This document shows, piece after piece, positions 16,301-24,144 of a stretch of 64,000 nucleotides of DNA (position 1 is its first letter; every line of letters starts with the position of its first letter). A program made the translations under genes and the position numbers. A model generated the notes under the pieces. It was given only the letters and a program-made list of their open reading frames with translations. It did no database searches and was not told the origin of the DNA. Source of the stretch: CAXBMB01 sp052078155 (GTDB lineage Bacteria; Pseudomonadota; Alphaproteobacteria; Kiloniellales; DSM-21159); the NCBI GenBank assembly GCA_052078155.1, contig JBQJBP010000001.1:1736001-1800000 (forward strand), read 5' to 3'.

Positions 16301-17382
16301 GGTTCGTCATCCCCCAGACAGATTCCCAGTCCGCGGGCTGTTGCCACCAGAGAGGAAGCCGGATCAACCAGTTTGGGCCGCCCCACCACTTCCGCCAAAG
16401 GCACAGAGCCGACTTCGCGGCCCTGCCAGATCACCACCCGATCCTTAAAGCCCTGGGCGATCAGATCCACTGCATGAACCCCGAAGGCAGAGGCCATGAC
16501 CCGGTCGCTGGCTGTCGGGGTGCCGCCGCGTTGCACATGCCCCAGAATGGATACCCGGACCTCTGCACCGGTGACATCTGCCAGACGCGCGCCCACATAA
16601 TGACCGATGCCGCCATAGGTCTCGCGCCCGCCACTCTGGGCCTGGAAGACCGGCTGACCATCTTCTTTCAGAACGGCTTCAGCCACCACAACCAGCGCGA
16701 AGTTGCGCCCCCGCTGCCGCAGGCTTTCAATTTTACCGGCCACCGCCTCAATACTGTAGGGAATCTCCGGAATCAGGATCACATCCGCGCCCCCGGCAAT
16801 CCCCGCCGACAGTGCCAAATGCCCGGCATCCCGCCCCATGACTTCCAGCAACATGATGCGGTCATGGCTGGCTGCCGTGGGCTGCAGGTTGTCCAGTGCG
16901 TGGACGGCTTCATTCACGGCTGTCTGATGGCCCACCGCCACTTCAGTGGCCACCACATCGTTGTCGATGGTTTTAGGAATGCCGATCATGGGGATATCTG
17001 CCAGGGCACAGAGACGCTGCAGAATGGCCAGACTGCCGTCCCCCCCGACACCAATCAGGGCATCGATCTTCAGCCTTTTCAAGGCATCAGCCACCTCACG
17101 GGAACGATCCTTGCGGCTGCCGTCGGGCAGAGGGTAATCAAATGGATCCCCTTTGTTGGTGGTGCCCAGAATGGTGCCGCCCTGACGCAACAAAAACCCG
17201 TCAAACAGAGAAAGCGTCAGAGGTTCCAGTTCAGGTGGGTCCACCAGCAAACCGGCTGTCCCTTTGTGCAGGCCAACAACTTCCCAGCCGTAACCTTCGA
17301 TGGCCCGATGGACCACGGCCCGCAAAACAGCATTCAGTCCGGCGCAGTCTCCGCCCGATGTCAGCAACCCAATTTTCTTCAT
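16297..17382 (-). CDS. pfkA: ATP-dependent 6-phosphofructokinase, group III
   Basis: 361 residues; phosphorylates fructose 6-phosphate to fructose 1,6-bisphosphate. Motifs: LLTSGGDCAGLNAVLRAVV, GVGGDGSLAI (residues 111-120), IPKTIDNDV (135-143), VEVMGRDAGHLALSAGIAGG and LGHVQRGGTPTASDR. The phosphoryl-donor residues are Gly in GGDGS (E. coli G104) and Lys in PKTIDND (E. coli G124). PPi enzymes usually have Asp plus Lys and typical ATP enzymes Gly plus Gly. Gly plus Lys is known in group III ATP enzymes of actinobacteria. ATP is therefore the likelier donor, but this is an inference from two residues. Confidence 0.9.
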   Translation of the reverse strand: MKKIGLLTSGGDCAGLNAVLRAVVHRAIEGYGWEVVGLHKGTAGLLVDPPELEPLTLSLFDGFLLRQGGTILGTTNKGDPFDYPLPDGSRKDRSREVADALKRLKIDALIGVGGDGSLAILQRLCALADIPMIGIPKTIDNDVVATEVAVGHQTAVNEAVHALDNLQPTAASHDRIMLLEVMGRDAGHLALSAGIAGGADVILIPEIPYSIEAVAGKIESLRQRGRNFALVVVAEAVLKEDGQPVFQAQSGGRETYGGIGHYVGARLADVTGAEVRVSILGHVQRGGTPTASDRVMASAFGVHAVDLIAQGFKDRVVIWQGREVGSVPLAEVVGRPKLVDPASSLVATARGLGICLGDDEP

Positions 17383-17698
17383 TCCAACCCCAAATGCCTC
17401 TCAGCAGATCCTGGACGACATGACCTTAGATCTTCCCGCTGTCCGTCAGCTCTGCGCCTCAAGCTGGGGAGACCTGCAAAGCCCTGATTGTGCAGCAGTT
17501 TACCTTGCCAGACTGGTAACACCTCTTTTAGTTTCGAAAAACAGTCAAATGCCTGGCTGGGGTGTCAAAATGCCCCTGATACCTCCCGGCAAGGCAGGCT
17601 ACCCAGACAACCCTTTTCCGGGTTATACTCCGATTTGGCTGAACGATCTCGAGCGTGACGTCAGCCCGCAACCTTTTGAATGACTAAGTAAGGTTTCC
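17383..17698. other. Divergent intergenic region
   Basis: 316 bases between pfkA (minus) and a YdcH-like gene (plus). A TATACT at 17624-17629 could be a -10 box for the plus-strand gene, but no matching -35 is seen. Nothing else is recognised. Confidence 0.3.
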
Positions 17699-17923
17699 AT
17701 GAGCGTCGACGACCCCAACTTCGACGAACGGCAACAGGCAATTCTGGCACGGCTGGAAAGCTTGCGGACCGAACACCGGGATCTGGATGATGTAATCGCC
17801 CGGTTGAGCGAAAATGCTCCTTTCAATCAACTTCAGATCCAGCGCCTGAAAAAACGCAAACTGGTCCTGAAAGACCAGATGATTGCGCTGGAAAACCAGT
17901 TGATCCCCGACATTATTGCCTGA
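17699..17923 (+). CDS. YdcH/DUF465 family small protein, second copy
   Basis: 74 residues: an acidic start MSVDDPNFDERQQAILARL, then two helices (LRTEHRDLDDVIARL, QLQIQRLKKRKLVLKDQMIALENQL) of the DUF465 coiled-coil hairpin. The basic LKKRKLVLKDQ segment is the family hallmark and corresponds to LKREKLKIKDE in the copy at 14656-14847. AAGGT lies 6 bases before the ATG. The function of the family is unknown. Confidence 0.85.
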   Translation: MSVDDPNFDERQQAILARLESLRTEHRDLDDVIARLSENAPFNQLQIQRLKKRKLVLKDQMIALENQLIPDIIA

Positions 17924-17959
17924 CAGGCCAGGCACGACGGCCAGCCCTCTGAGTTTGCC

Positions 17960-18028
17960 TTGTGAAGTGAGTTTCACGAGTTAGGGGCTTCATGAACTGC
18001 GCCCGCTTAACGCCGTTTGGCTCTGACG
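17960..18028. repeat. Degenerate half of the dispersed palindromic repeat
   Basis: GTGAGTTTCACG ... CGCTTAACGCCGTTTGGCTCTGA lines up with the right half of intact copies (gagtttcacg ... cttaaaccgatttgactctaa) but with many changes. It appears to be an old, truncated copy. Confidence 0.4.
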
Positions 18029-18130
18029 TTTAGCCAAAAACTGGTTCCTGCAGTTTTTGGCGCGATCATCATAACGACGCCTGACCAGCCTCCCTATCTT
18101 CCTGGCAGTTCCCAATTCCAGGAGGTAGCG

Positions 18131-18616
18131 ATGTTCACGCTGAACGGCATCCCCGTCACCATTCCCAAAGAGCTAGCACAGGTTTCCCTGCTGTCCTTCA
18201 TCCGTGACCACTTGCGCCAGACCGGCACCAAGTATGGCTGTGGACAGGGGCTTTGCGGGGCCTGCACCCTGCACGTGAACGGCAAGGCCCGGCGGGCCTG
18301 TCAGCTCACACCCCAAGAGGTGTCCGGACAGGCGGTCACGACCATTGAGGGGCTGGCAGATCAATACGAAGGCGCCGACCTCCACCCTGTGCAGCAGGCC
18401 TGGATTGCCGAAAGGGTTCCCCAGTGCGGCTACTGCCAGGCCGGACAGATCATGACCGCCGCCGCGCTGCTGGCCGAAAACCCTGCCCCCGGCGAGCAGG
18501 ATATCCGGGATGGCATGGACGGCAACCTCTGCCGTTGCGGCACCTACCCGCGCATCCATCGGGCTGTTGCCCGCGCCGCCCGGTCTTTCTCCTCCCCCCA
18601 TTCGGAGGTGAAGTAA
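18131..18616 (+). CDS. iorA: Isoquinoline 1-oxidoreductase-type small subunit (2Fe-2S)
   Basis: 161-residue [2Fe-2S] subunit of a molybdenum hydroxylase. A plant-type cluster is bound by C37, C42, C45 (GCGQGLCGACTLH) and C57. The second cluster is bound by C99, C102 (CGYCQAG), C134 and C136 (GNLCRCGTYPR). It passes electrons from the molybdopterin subunit encoded 2 bases downstream. An ideal AGGAGGT lies 6 bases before the ATG at 18131, which fixes the start. It has no signal peptide of its own. Two-subunit enzymes of this type hydroxylate N-heterocycles or oxidise aldehydes; the substrate is not readable. Confidence 0.88.
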   Translation: MFTLNGIPVTIPKELAQVSLLSFIRDHLRQTGTKYGCGQGLCGACTLHVNGKARRACQLTPQEVSGQAVTTIEGLADQYEGADLHPVQQAWIAERVPQCGYCQAGQIMTAAALLAENPAPGEQDIRDGMDGNLCRCGTYPRIHRAVARAARSFSSPHSEVK

Positions 18617-18617
18617 C

Positions 18618-20822
18618 ATGGTCGCTCTCCCCCTCTCTCTTTCCGTCAGCCGCCGGAAATTCCTGACCAACAGCGGCTGGTTGGCGGCCGGCGCTACGGT
18701 TTTGACCGCCTGCAGCGGAGTTATCCCGGTCCTGCCCACGACAGGTGATCCAGATAAAGATGACGCCCTGGCCTGGTTCCAGCTGTTGCCGGATGGACGC
18801 CTGCGCTTTTACTGTCCGCGCATGGAAATGGGACAAGGCGCAACGCTTGGCCTGACCCAGATCGTGGCTGAGGAAATGAACCTGCCCCAATCCCGGATCG
18901 AATGTGTGATCCCGGACAGCAGTCAGGTTCCAGCCTTCAAAATGACCGTCGGCAGTGAAAGTCTGGCTCTGTTCTCCGATCCTGTGTCCTTTGGCGCGGC
19001 AAATCTGCGGGAGTTTCTCCGAACCCAGGCAGCGCAACAGTATGATGTGGACCAGGCGCAGGTGTCGGATGCCCGGTCAGGCTTTGACATCGCCGGAGAC
19101 TTCATCACCTACCAAAGTCTGATCACCGGAAAGAACCAGGTGCTGTTCGCCAGGACGGAGGATTTCGAGGCGCAAGACGTGCCCCAGTACTTTCATCGCC
19201 GCGAACACTCAGCTCAAGCGGTTGGCAAAAGCTGGCCCTCCCCGGAACTCAACGCCATCGTAACGGGCCAGACACTCTACAGCCGGGACATCCACCTCCC
19301 GGATATGCTCTATGGAGAGGTTGTCCGCCCCCCGTGGTTTGGAGCCAAACTGCTTTCGGTCAGCGAAGAAGAAGCCAGTGCTCTGCCCGGCGTCAAACGG
19401 ATCGTCCATGATAAGGACCGGAACTTTCTCGGCATCCTTTGTGACAATCCCTTTGCCCTGCAAGCGGCCACCGACCGTCTGACTGCCACCTGGTCAGCGC
19501 CCGAAGCGGCAAAGCCGGCCGATCACCTTGATGTGGTGCCCCACCAGGTCGCCAACGATTTCGAACACACGCTGCTGGATAAAGAGGCCACATCAGGCGC
19601 GTCAGCACCTGCCAGCCAGAGCCTGAACCGCCGGTACAGCACACCCTACATGGCCCATGCGGCGATGGAACCCCGGGCGGCAGTGGCTTGGGTGCAAAAG
19701 ACTGGCGTCGAAATCTGGTGCGGGTGCCAGGACCCCTTCTTTGTTCGTGACAGGGTCGCGGCCCTGTTGCGCCGGGACAAGGAGACGGTCCAGGTTCACC
19801 CTCTGCGTATGGGGGGCGGTTTCGGGGGTCGGGTGCTGTGCCAGCCCGCCGAGGAAGCCGCCCTTCTCTCAGCAGAAGTGGGGAGACCTGTGCGCGTAGA
19901 CTGGAGCCGGGAAACTGAGTTTCAGCACAACTACTTTCAACCCAGGTTTTCCCACGCCATTCAGGCCAAGCTGACAAAAGACGGTCAGATCCAGCAATGG
20001 CGGCATGATTTTGTTTCCGCGCCGATCATCTTCGGTCTGGCCCCGAAATCACTGGCGGGCATCCTCGACAGCTTTATGGCCGACAAGGGCACAGCCAGAG
20101 GGGCGGTTATCCCCTACACCGTGGGTAAGCAAAGGATCCGCTATTCCGACCTTCGGTCCGATGTGCCAACCGGGGCCTGGCGGGGATTGGGGGCGGCCCC
20201 CAACACCTTTGCCATTGAAAGCATGATGGATGAACTGGCTTTGCTGGCCGGAAAAGATCCTCTCGCTTTCCGGCTGCAACATTTGTCGGAAACCGATGGA
20301 ACAAAAGGTCGGCTTGCAGCTGTAGTCTCCCGCGTGGGCCAACTCAGCGGCTGGGGGCGCCCCCTGGAAAAAGGACAGGGGCTGGGCGTGGCCTGCGCCA
20401 TCTACAAGGAACAGACCCCGGTTGCCGTGGTCGCCAGGGTGAACCTAGACGAGCAGAGGCAGGATATCCGTGTTGACCGGCTGTGGTGCGTTCAGGACTC
20501 TGGGCGTGTGATCAATCCGGATCAGGTTAAGAACCAGGTTGAGGGCAATCTGATCTGGGGCTGCAGCATGGCGCTGAAGGAGCAGCTGACCTTCAGCAAT
20601 GGACAGGCGGAACAGGTAAATTTTGACAGCTACCAACTGCTGCGCCACAGCGAAGCCCCCCGCATAGAGGTGGAGCTTATGCAGCGTCCCGAAGCCCCGC
20701 CAAGCGGCGTCGGTGAATCTGCCTTTGCCCCGTCCGTGGCAGCCATTGCCAATGCCGTTTCTGCGGCCAGCGGTGTGCGCCAGCGGCACCTTCCGCTGCA
20801 GGCAGAAAAACTGTACCTCTAA
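18618..20822 (+). CDS. iorB: Isoquinoline 1-oxidoreductase-type molybdopterin subunit with Tat-lipoprotein signal
   Basis: 734-residue xanthine dehydrogenase-family molybdopterin-binding subunit. The N-terminus carries a twin-arginine motif SRRKFL (11-16), a hydrophobic stretch and a lipobox LTAC (29-32), so it is probably Tat-exported and lipidated at C32. Further motifs: MEMGQGATLGLTQIVAEEM, HAAMEPRAAVAW, RMGGGFGGR, GAWRGLGAAPNTFAIESMMDEL and PPSGVGESAFAPSVAAI near the end, where the catalytic Glu of GVGE sits. Domain order (two MoCo domains interrupted by the hammerhead domain) and length fit IorB. Substrate and electron acceptor are unknown; no cytochrome c gene is adjacent. Confidence 0.88.
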   Translation: MVALPLSLSVSRRKFLTNSGWLAAGATVLTACSGVIPVLPTTGDPDKDDALAWFQLLPDGRLRFYCPRMEMGQGATLGLTQIVAEEMNLPQSRIECVIPDSSQVPAFKMTVGSESLALFSDPVSFGAANLREFLRTQAAQQYDVDQAQVSDARSGFDIAGDFITYQSLITGKNQVLFARTEDFEAQDVPQYFHRREHSAQAVGKSWPSPELNAIVTGQTLYSRDIHLPDMLYGEVVRPPWFGAKLLSVSEEEASALPGVKRIVHDKDRNFLGILCDNPFALQAATDRLTATWSAPEAAKPADHLDVVPHQVANDFEHTLLDKEATSGASAPASQSLNRRYSTPYMAHAAMEPRAAVAWVQKTGVEIWCGCQDPFFVRDRVAALLRRDKETVQVHPLRMGGGFGGRVLCQPAEEAALLSAEVGRPVRVDWSRETEFQHNYFQPRFSHAIQAKLTKDGQIQQWRHDFVSAPIIFGLAPKSLAGILDSFMADKGTARGAVIPYTVGKQRIRYSDLRSDVPTGAWRGLGAAPNTFAIESMMDELALLAGKDPLAFRLQHLSETDGTKGRLAAVVSRVGQLSGWGRPLEKGQGLGVACAIYKEQTPVAVVARVNLDEQRQDIRVDRLWCVQDSGRVINPDQVKNQVEGNLIWGCSMALKEQLTFSNGQAEQVNFDSYQLLRHSEAPRIEVELMQRPEAPPSGVGESAFAPSVAAIANAVSAASGVRQRHLPLQAEKLYL

Positions 20823-20905
20823 TCCGACGACCGCGTCGCACAAGCAGGAGAGAGATCATCGCGGATTTCGCCCGAACCAGCATAACCAACCTCGTCAGGC
20901 GGGAG

Positions 20906-21832
20906 GTGAGCAAAAGCCACCCTGATGTGCTGGCCGGGCTCGAGAAACCCAGGGACAGCCTGCATCAGGCCGTAGGTCCGGCCAGCGTCAAACGGGCCTT
21001 GCTGGACCACCTGCTGGACAAGGCCGGGCCGCTTGCTGTGCTGTCCATTGGTGAGGGCCTGATGGAAGGTGACTTCGATCCCTTGTGGCAGGTGGCCGTG
21101 CGTGCGCGCTCTCCGGAGATCTTCTTTAAGGGCTGGCGACGCATGGAAGGCTATGCCCACTCCACCAACCGCCTGGCATTCGACCAGCAATCAGTGACCT
21201 CAGTCCTCTGTCAGCGCTACAGCGTGGGAGATGCACCTGCCCCCGGTTTTGCGGAGAACCTGCTGATTTGCGGGTTGGTGATCATCCTGCTGCAGAAGAT
21301 TGGCTGCAAAGATCTGGTTTGCCGTCTGCCTGAAACCAGCGGCCCGGCAATCGCTCTTTATGAACAGGGGCAATTCAATCAGAAAACTGCCGAAGCCCTT
21401 GGCAACGACCTGAACAGCTGGTCACTTACCTGGACGCGCTGTGAGCGACCCGCCAGCAAAAAGGATGAGGACGCCGCAGACCTGCCGCTGCCAGAGGATT
21501 GCCCGGCAGCCACCCGTCGCCTTGTGGAAAGAGCCGCCGGATTGCTGGCTGAAGATCATCTGCGGCAATGGAAAGTGGCAGAACTGGCCCATGAGCTGGG
21601 TGTGTCACAGCGATCGTTCCAGCGTCGCCTGACCGAGGCCCGCTGGAGCTTTTCCGGGCTGGTGCGTGCCTTGCGCATTCAAGAAGCCTGTCGTCTGCTT
21701 CAGGACAGGGAAAACTCCCTGACTCTGGTTGGCTTTTGTGCGGGATTTTCAGACAGTGCGCATTTCAGCCGGGATTTTAAAGCCGGAACGGGCACCACCC
21801 CAACGGCCTTTCGCAAGGCCATCGCCAGCTAA
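20906..21832 (+). CDS. AraC-family transcriptional regulator
   Basis: 308 residues. The N-terminal half resembles the AraC 'arabinose-binding domain' type (PF12625-like: FDPLWQVAVRARSPEIFFKGWRRMEGYAH). The C-terminal 100 residues are the double helix-turn-helix: WKVAELAHELGVSQRSFQRRLTEA and LTLVGFCAGFSDSAHFSRDFKAGTGTTPTAFRK. It starts 84 bases after iorB on the same strand, so it may control the iorAB genes. The start is uncertain: the GTG at 20906 sits directly after GGGAG, which is too close, and the frame stays open upstream to the iorB stop without an ATG. Confidence 0.85.
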   Translation: MSKSHPDVLAGLEKPRDSLHQAVGPASVKRALLDHLLDKAGPLAVLSIGEGLMEGDFDPLWQVAVRARSPEIFFKGWRRMEGYAHSTNRLAFDQQSVTSVLCQRYSVGDAPAPGFAENLLICGLVIILLQKIGCKDLVCRLPETSGPAIALYEQGQFNQKTAEALGNDLNSWSLTWTRCERPASKKDEDAADLPLPEDCPAATRRLVERAAGLLAEDHLRQWKVAELAHELGVSQRSFQRRLTEARWSFSGLVRALRIQEACRLLQDRENSLTLVGFCAGFSDSAHFSRDFKAGTGTTPTAFRKAIAS

Positions 21833-21853
21833 AACCAGGTCCAGATCAGTGGC

Positions 21854-22957
21854 TCAGTTGTCAGACCGCAAACGCGGGAGACCCGAGGGGTCGAGTTCCG
21901 GTGCAGCTTCTTCAGCCTTTGCTCTTTGCTGAACTTCCTGGGCAGCGCCTTCTGCCGCAAAAAGCTGTCCGGCTGGCATGACCTTACCAACAGCGGATTG
22001 CGGCGCGCCAGCCGGGGTGGCTGGGGTAACGGGCACTCCCGCTCCGCCTGAAACAGACGGAGGGGTCATTGAAGGCGCAGGGTTTTGAGCTGGTGCAGCT
22101 GCCGCAGTCTCGGCCGCTTCGGAGGGTGCCTGTGCCTTGTCATCTGTTGAATCCGCCCCGGCAGCCTCTCTCGGCTTAGCCACTGCCAGCGTACCGTCCG
22201 GCCGCTCAATACGTACCCGGAAGGAACTGTTCCTTTTGTGCTCGTACATGGCCCGGTCTGCTGCATCCAGGGCAGCTTCCACCCCTTCAGCACCGGTAAA
22301 GCAACAGACACCAAAAGAAGCCCGCACCGTGATGGAATGATCTTCAAAGACAAAGGGAGAATTGCCGACGATTTCGGCCAGTTCCTGAGCTTTCTGTGTG
22401 GCCACCGCTTCATCGGCCTGAGCCAGAATAACGGCGAACTCATCACCGCCCAGACGTCCGACAATGTCCGATTCCCGAACCGAAGCCACCAGCGTTGCGG
22501 CAACATGGTTCAACGCGGCATCGCCCGCTGAATGGCCCAGCGTATCGTTCAGGTCCTTCATGCCATTCACGTCAAAGTAAATGACCGATCCGGCCACCCC
22601 ATAACGTTCGGCAAAGGCCATGAAGCGAGAAAGCTCTCGCACAAAAGCCCGCCGGTTGAGCAAAGGAACCAAAGGGTCCTGATCCGACAGATCTTCCAGA
22701 TAAGCGATGCGTTTTTTGGCCTGGCTCAGTTCCTGGCGCAGGGTCTGCACCTCAGTCATCAGCTGCCCCAGGGCCGCCCGGATCGAAGAAGTCAGTTCAG
22801 CCTCCGGAATGCCCATAATGGAGGCCGTATCGACAGGCGCGGCGGCAGAAGTGGCCGAGGTTGCAGAAACAGAGGAAGTCCCGCCGGCAGCCGTCGCCCG
22901 GGTGGCTCTGGCTGCAGGGGCGGTCGATCGCGGTCCTGACGGGCTGCCAATCTTCAT
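21854..22957 (-). CDS. GGDEF-domain diguanylate cyclase
   Basis: 367 residues. Residues 1-45 are a low-complexity Ala/Thr/Ser stretch, 50-90 a coiled coil (VQTLRQELSQAKKRIAYLEDL), and about 92-255 the GGDEF domain with intact active site GRLGGDEFAVIL (GGDEF at 170-174) and an inhibitory I-site RESD at 161-164, five residues upstream. The protein should make cyclic-di-GMP and be subject to product inhibition. The last 110 residues are Ala/Pro-rich and probably disordered. No membrane segment or sensory domain is visible, so its input is unknown. GGAG precedes the ATG at 22957. The 3' end is 21 bases from the convergent AraC gene. Confidence 0.88.
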   Translation of the reverse strand: MKIGSPSGPRSTAPAARATRATAAGGTSSVSATSATSAAAPVDTASIMGIPEAELTSSIRAALGQLMTEVQTLRQELSQAKKRIAYLEDLSDQDPLVPLLNRRAFVRELSRFMAFAERYGVAGSVIYFDVNGMKDLNDTLGHSAGDAALNHVAATLVASVRESDIVGRLGGDEFAVILAQADEAVATQKAQELAEIVGNSPFVFEDHSITVRASFGVCCFTGAEGVEAALDAADRAMYEHKRNSSFRVRIERPDGTLAVAKPREAAGADSTDDKAQAPSEAAETAAAAPAQNPAPSMTPPSVSGGAGVPVTPATPAGAPQSAVGKVMPAGQLFAAEGAAQEVQQRAKAEEAAPELDPSGLPRLRSDN

Positions 22958-23419
22958 TCCAACTCCTGCCTCTACAAAACAATACCAAGCAAGACATCTT
23001 AAGTCGCCTTGTCCGGGTACGGCAAACACTCCCGCCTTCTGCCCCTTGTCGAAAAGTCAAAGGAAGGCGGCACCGGGCGAAAAACAGACTCCTGCGTAGC
23101 CTATCTGCGACTCTAAAGATCTCCCTTTAAGAAATGCTAAACGATAAGATCCAATTCACTGATTAAAGCGGCTTTTTTGCTCCTGACCGATGCGGCCTTG
23201 CTTTTGGGTTTTCTATGAACCGACCGTCGACTTACTCCAAAGTCCTTCAAAAGATCACAGCCAAAGTGCCAGCCTGAGCAAAGGCGGATGAGTGGGACGC
23301 GTTTTGCTCCTAAAGCCAATCCGCGATGCATCCTCCATAACTCTCTAAGGAGGCTCATGATTGACCTGTTCTCACCTGGTGACTCCTCTTGAAACGAAGT
23401 GACGCCAGGATTAGGGCAA
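22958..23419. other. Intergenic region upstream of the candidate 6S RNA
   Basis: About 460 bases between the GGDEF gene and the candidate RNA with no credible gene. A TTGAAA (23389-23394) and TAGGGC (23412-23417) 17 bases apart could be the promoter of the RNA starting near 23420. A GACTCTAA string at 23109 recalls a repeat terminus but the rest does not match. Confidence 0.35.
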
Positions 23420-23627
23420 ATGCCTCTGCGGCTTGGGCTTGTTTGTTGCCCCCGGCGGCCCGATAATGCGCGCCGGTCAAATTGAGCCGGGGTTCCGATC
23501 TCAAGGCGATCACCCTGCCACCTGCCTGATGGTGGTTCAGAACACCGCCCTACCCGGCAACCGTTAGACAAAGCACGACCTGGCTGACCCTGGCCCGAAC
23601 AGGGTGCAGCCCAGTCCTCAGGGGAGC
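23420..23627 (+). ncRNA. ssrS: Candidate 6S RNA (or structured purE leader)
   Basis: A rod-like fold with 6S RNA architecture can be drawn. The closing stem pairs CCTCT (23423-23427) with AGGGG (23620-23624) and CTTGGGCTTG (23432-23441) with CAGCCCAG (23607-23614). A large central bubble follows, whose 3' strand carries a small hairpin CCCTG-GCCCGAA-CAGGG (23588-23604). The inner stem pairs GCCGGGGT (23486-23493) with ACCCGGC (23552-23558), and the terminal hairpin is CCACC-TGCCTGAT-GGTGG (23518-23535). The small hairpin followed by TGCAGCCC recalls the E. coli 6S 3' bubble strand. The 3' end runs into the purE ribosome-binding site, so a regulatory leader is the alternative. Confidence 0.45.
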
Positions 23628-23637
23628 GTTAAAAACC

Positions 23638-24144
23638 ATGGCCGAGCAGCCTCTTGTTGGAATCATCATGGGCAGCCAGTCGGACTGGCCCACCATGCGG
23701 TTGGCCACAGGCATTCTTGAAGATCTGGGCGTTCCCCATGAAAGCAAGATTGTCTCTGCCCACCGGACACCAGACAGGCTCTATGACTATGCCAAAAGCG
23801 CAAAGGAACGGGGCCTGCAGGTCATTATCGCTGGTGCTGGTGGCGCTGCTCATCTGCCAGGAATGGCCGCTGCCATGACCCCCTTGCCGGTCTTTGGCGT
23901 GCCCATCAAAAGCCGGACCCTAAGCGGAAAAGACTCTCTGCTTTCCATCGTCCAGATGCCTGGAGGTGTGCCCGTTGGCACTCTGGCCATCGGCGATGCG
24001 GGAGCCAAAAACGCGGCTTTGTTGGCTGCCGCCGTGCTGGCTTTGCAGGATGACGGACTGGCTGAGCGTCTTGACGCTTTCCGCGCAGCCCAAACGGCCT
24101 CTGTGGCTGAAGAACCGGTTGAGGAGGGCTCGGCCCATGTCTGA
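23638..24144 (+). CDS. purE: N5-carboxyaminoimidazole ribonucleotide mutase
   Basis: 168 residues, class I PurE; converts N5-CAIR to CAIR in purine synthesis. Motifs: GIIMGSQSDWPTM, SAHRTPDR (catalytic H42) and GAGGAAHLPGMAAAMT. Length and absence of extra domains are normal. GGGGAG lies 10 bases before the ATG, inside the 3' arm of the candidate structured RNA upstream, so folding of that RNA could affect translation. Its last 8 bases overlap purK. Confidence 0.96.
   Translation: MAEQPLVGIIMGSQSDWPTMRLATGILEDLGVPHESKIVSAHRTPDRLYDYAKSAKERGLQVIIAGAGGAAHLPGMAAAMTPLPVFGVPIKSRTLSGKDSLLSIVQMPGGVPVGTLAIGDAGAKNAALLAAAVLALQDDGLAERLDAFRAAQTASVAEEPVEEGSAHV

Noticed and set aside
23109..23170. Possible repeat fragment beginning GACTCTAA
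   Set aside because: Beyond the eight terminal bases and a GATAAGA string it does not follow the repeat plan.
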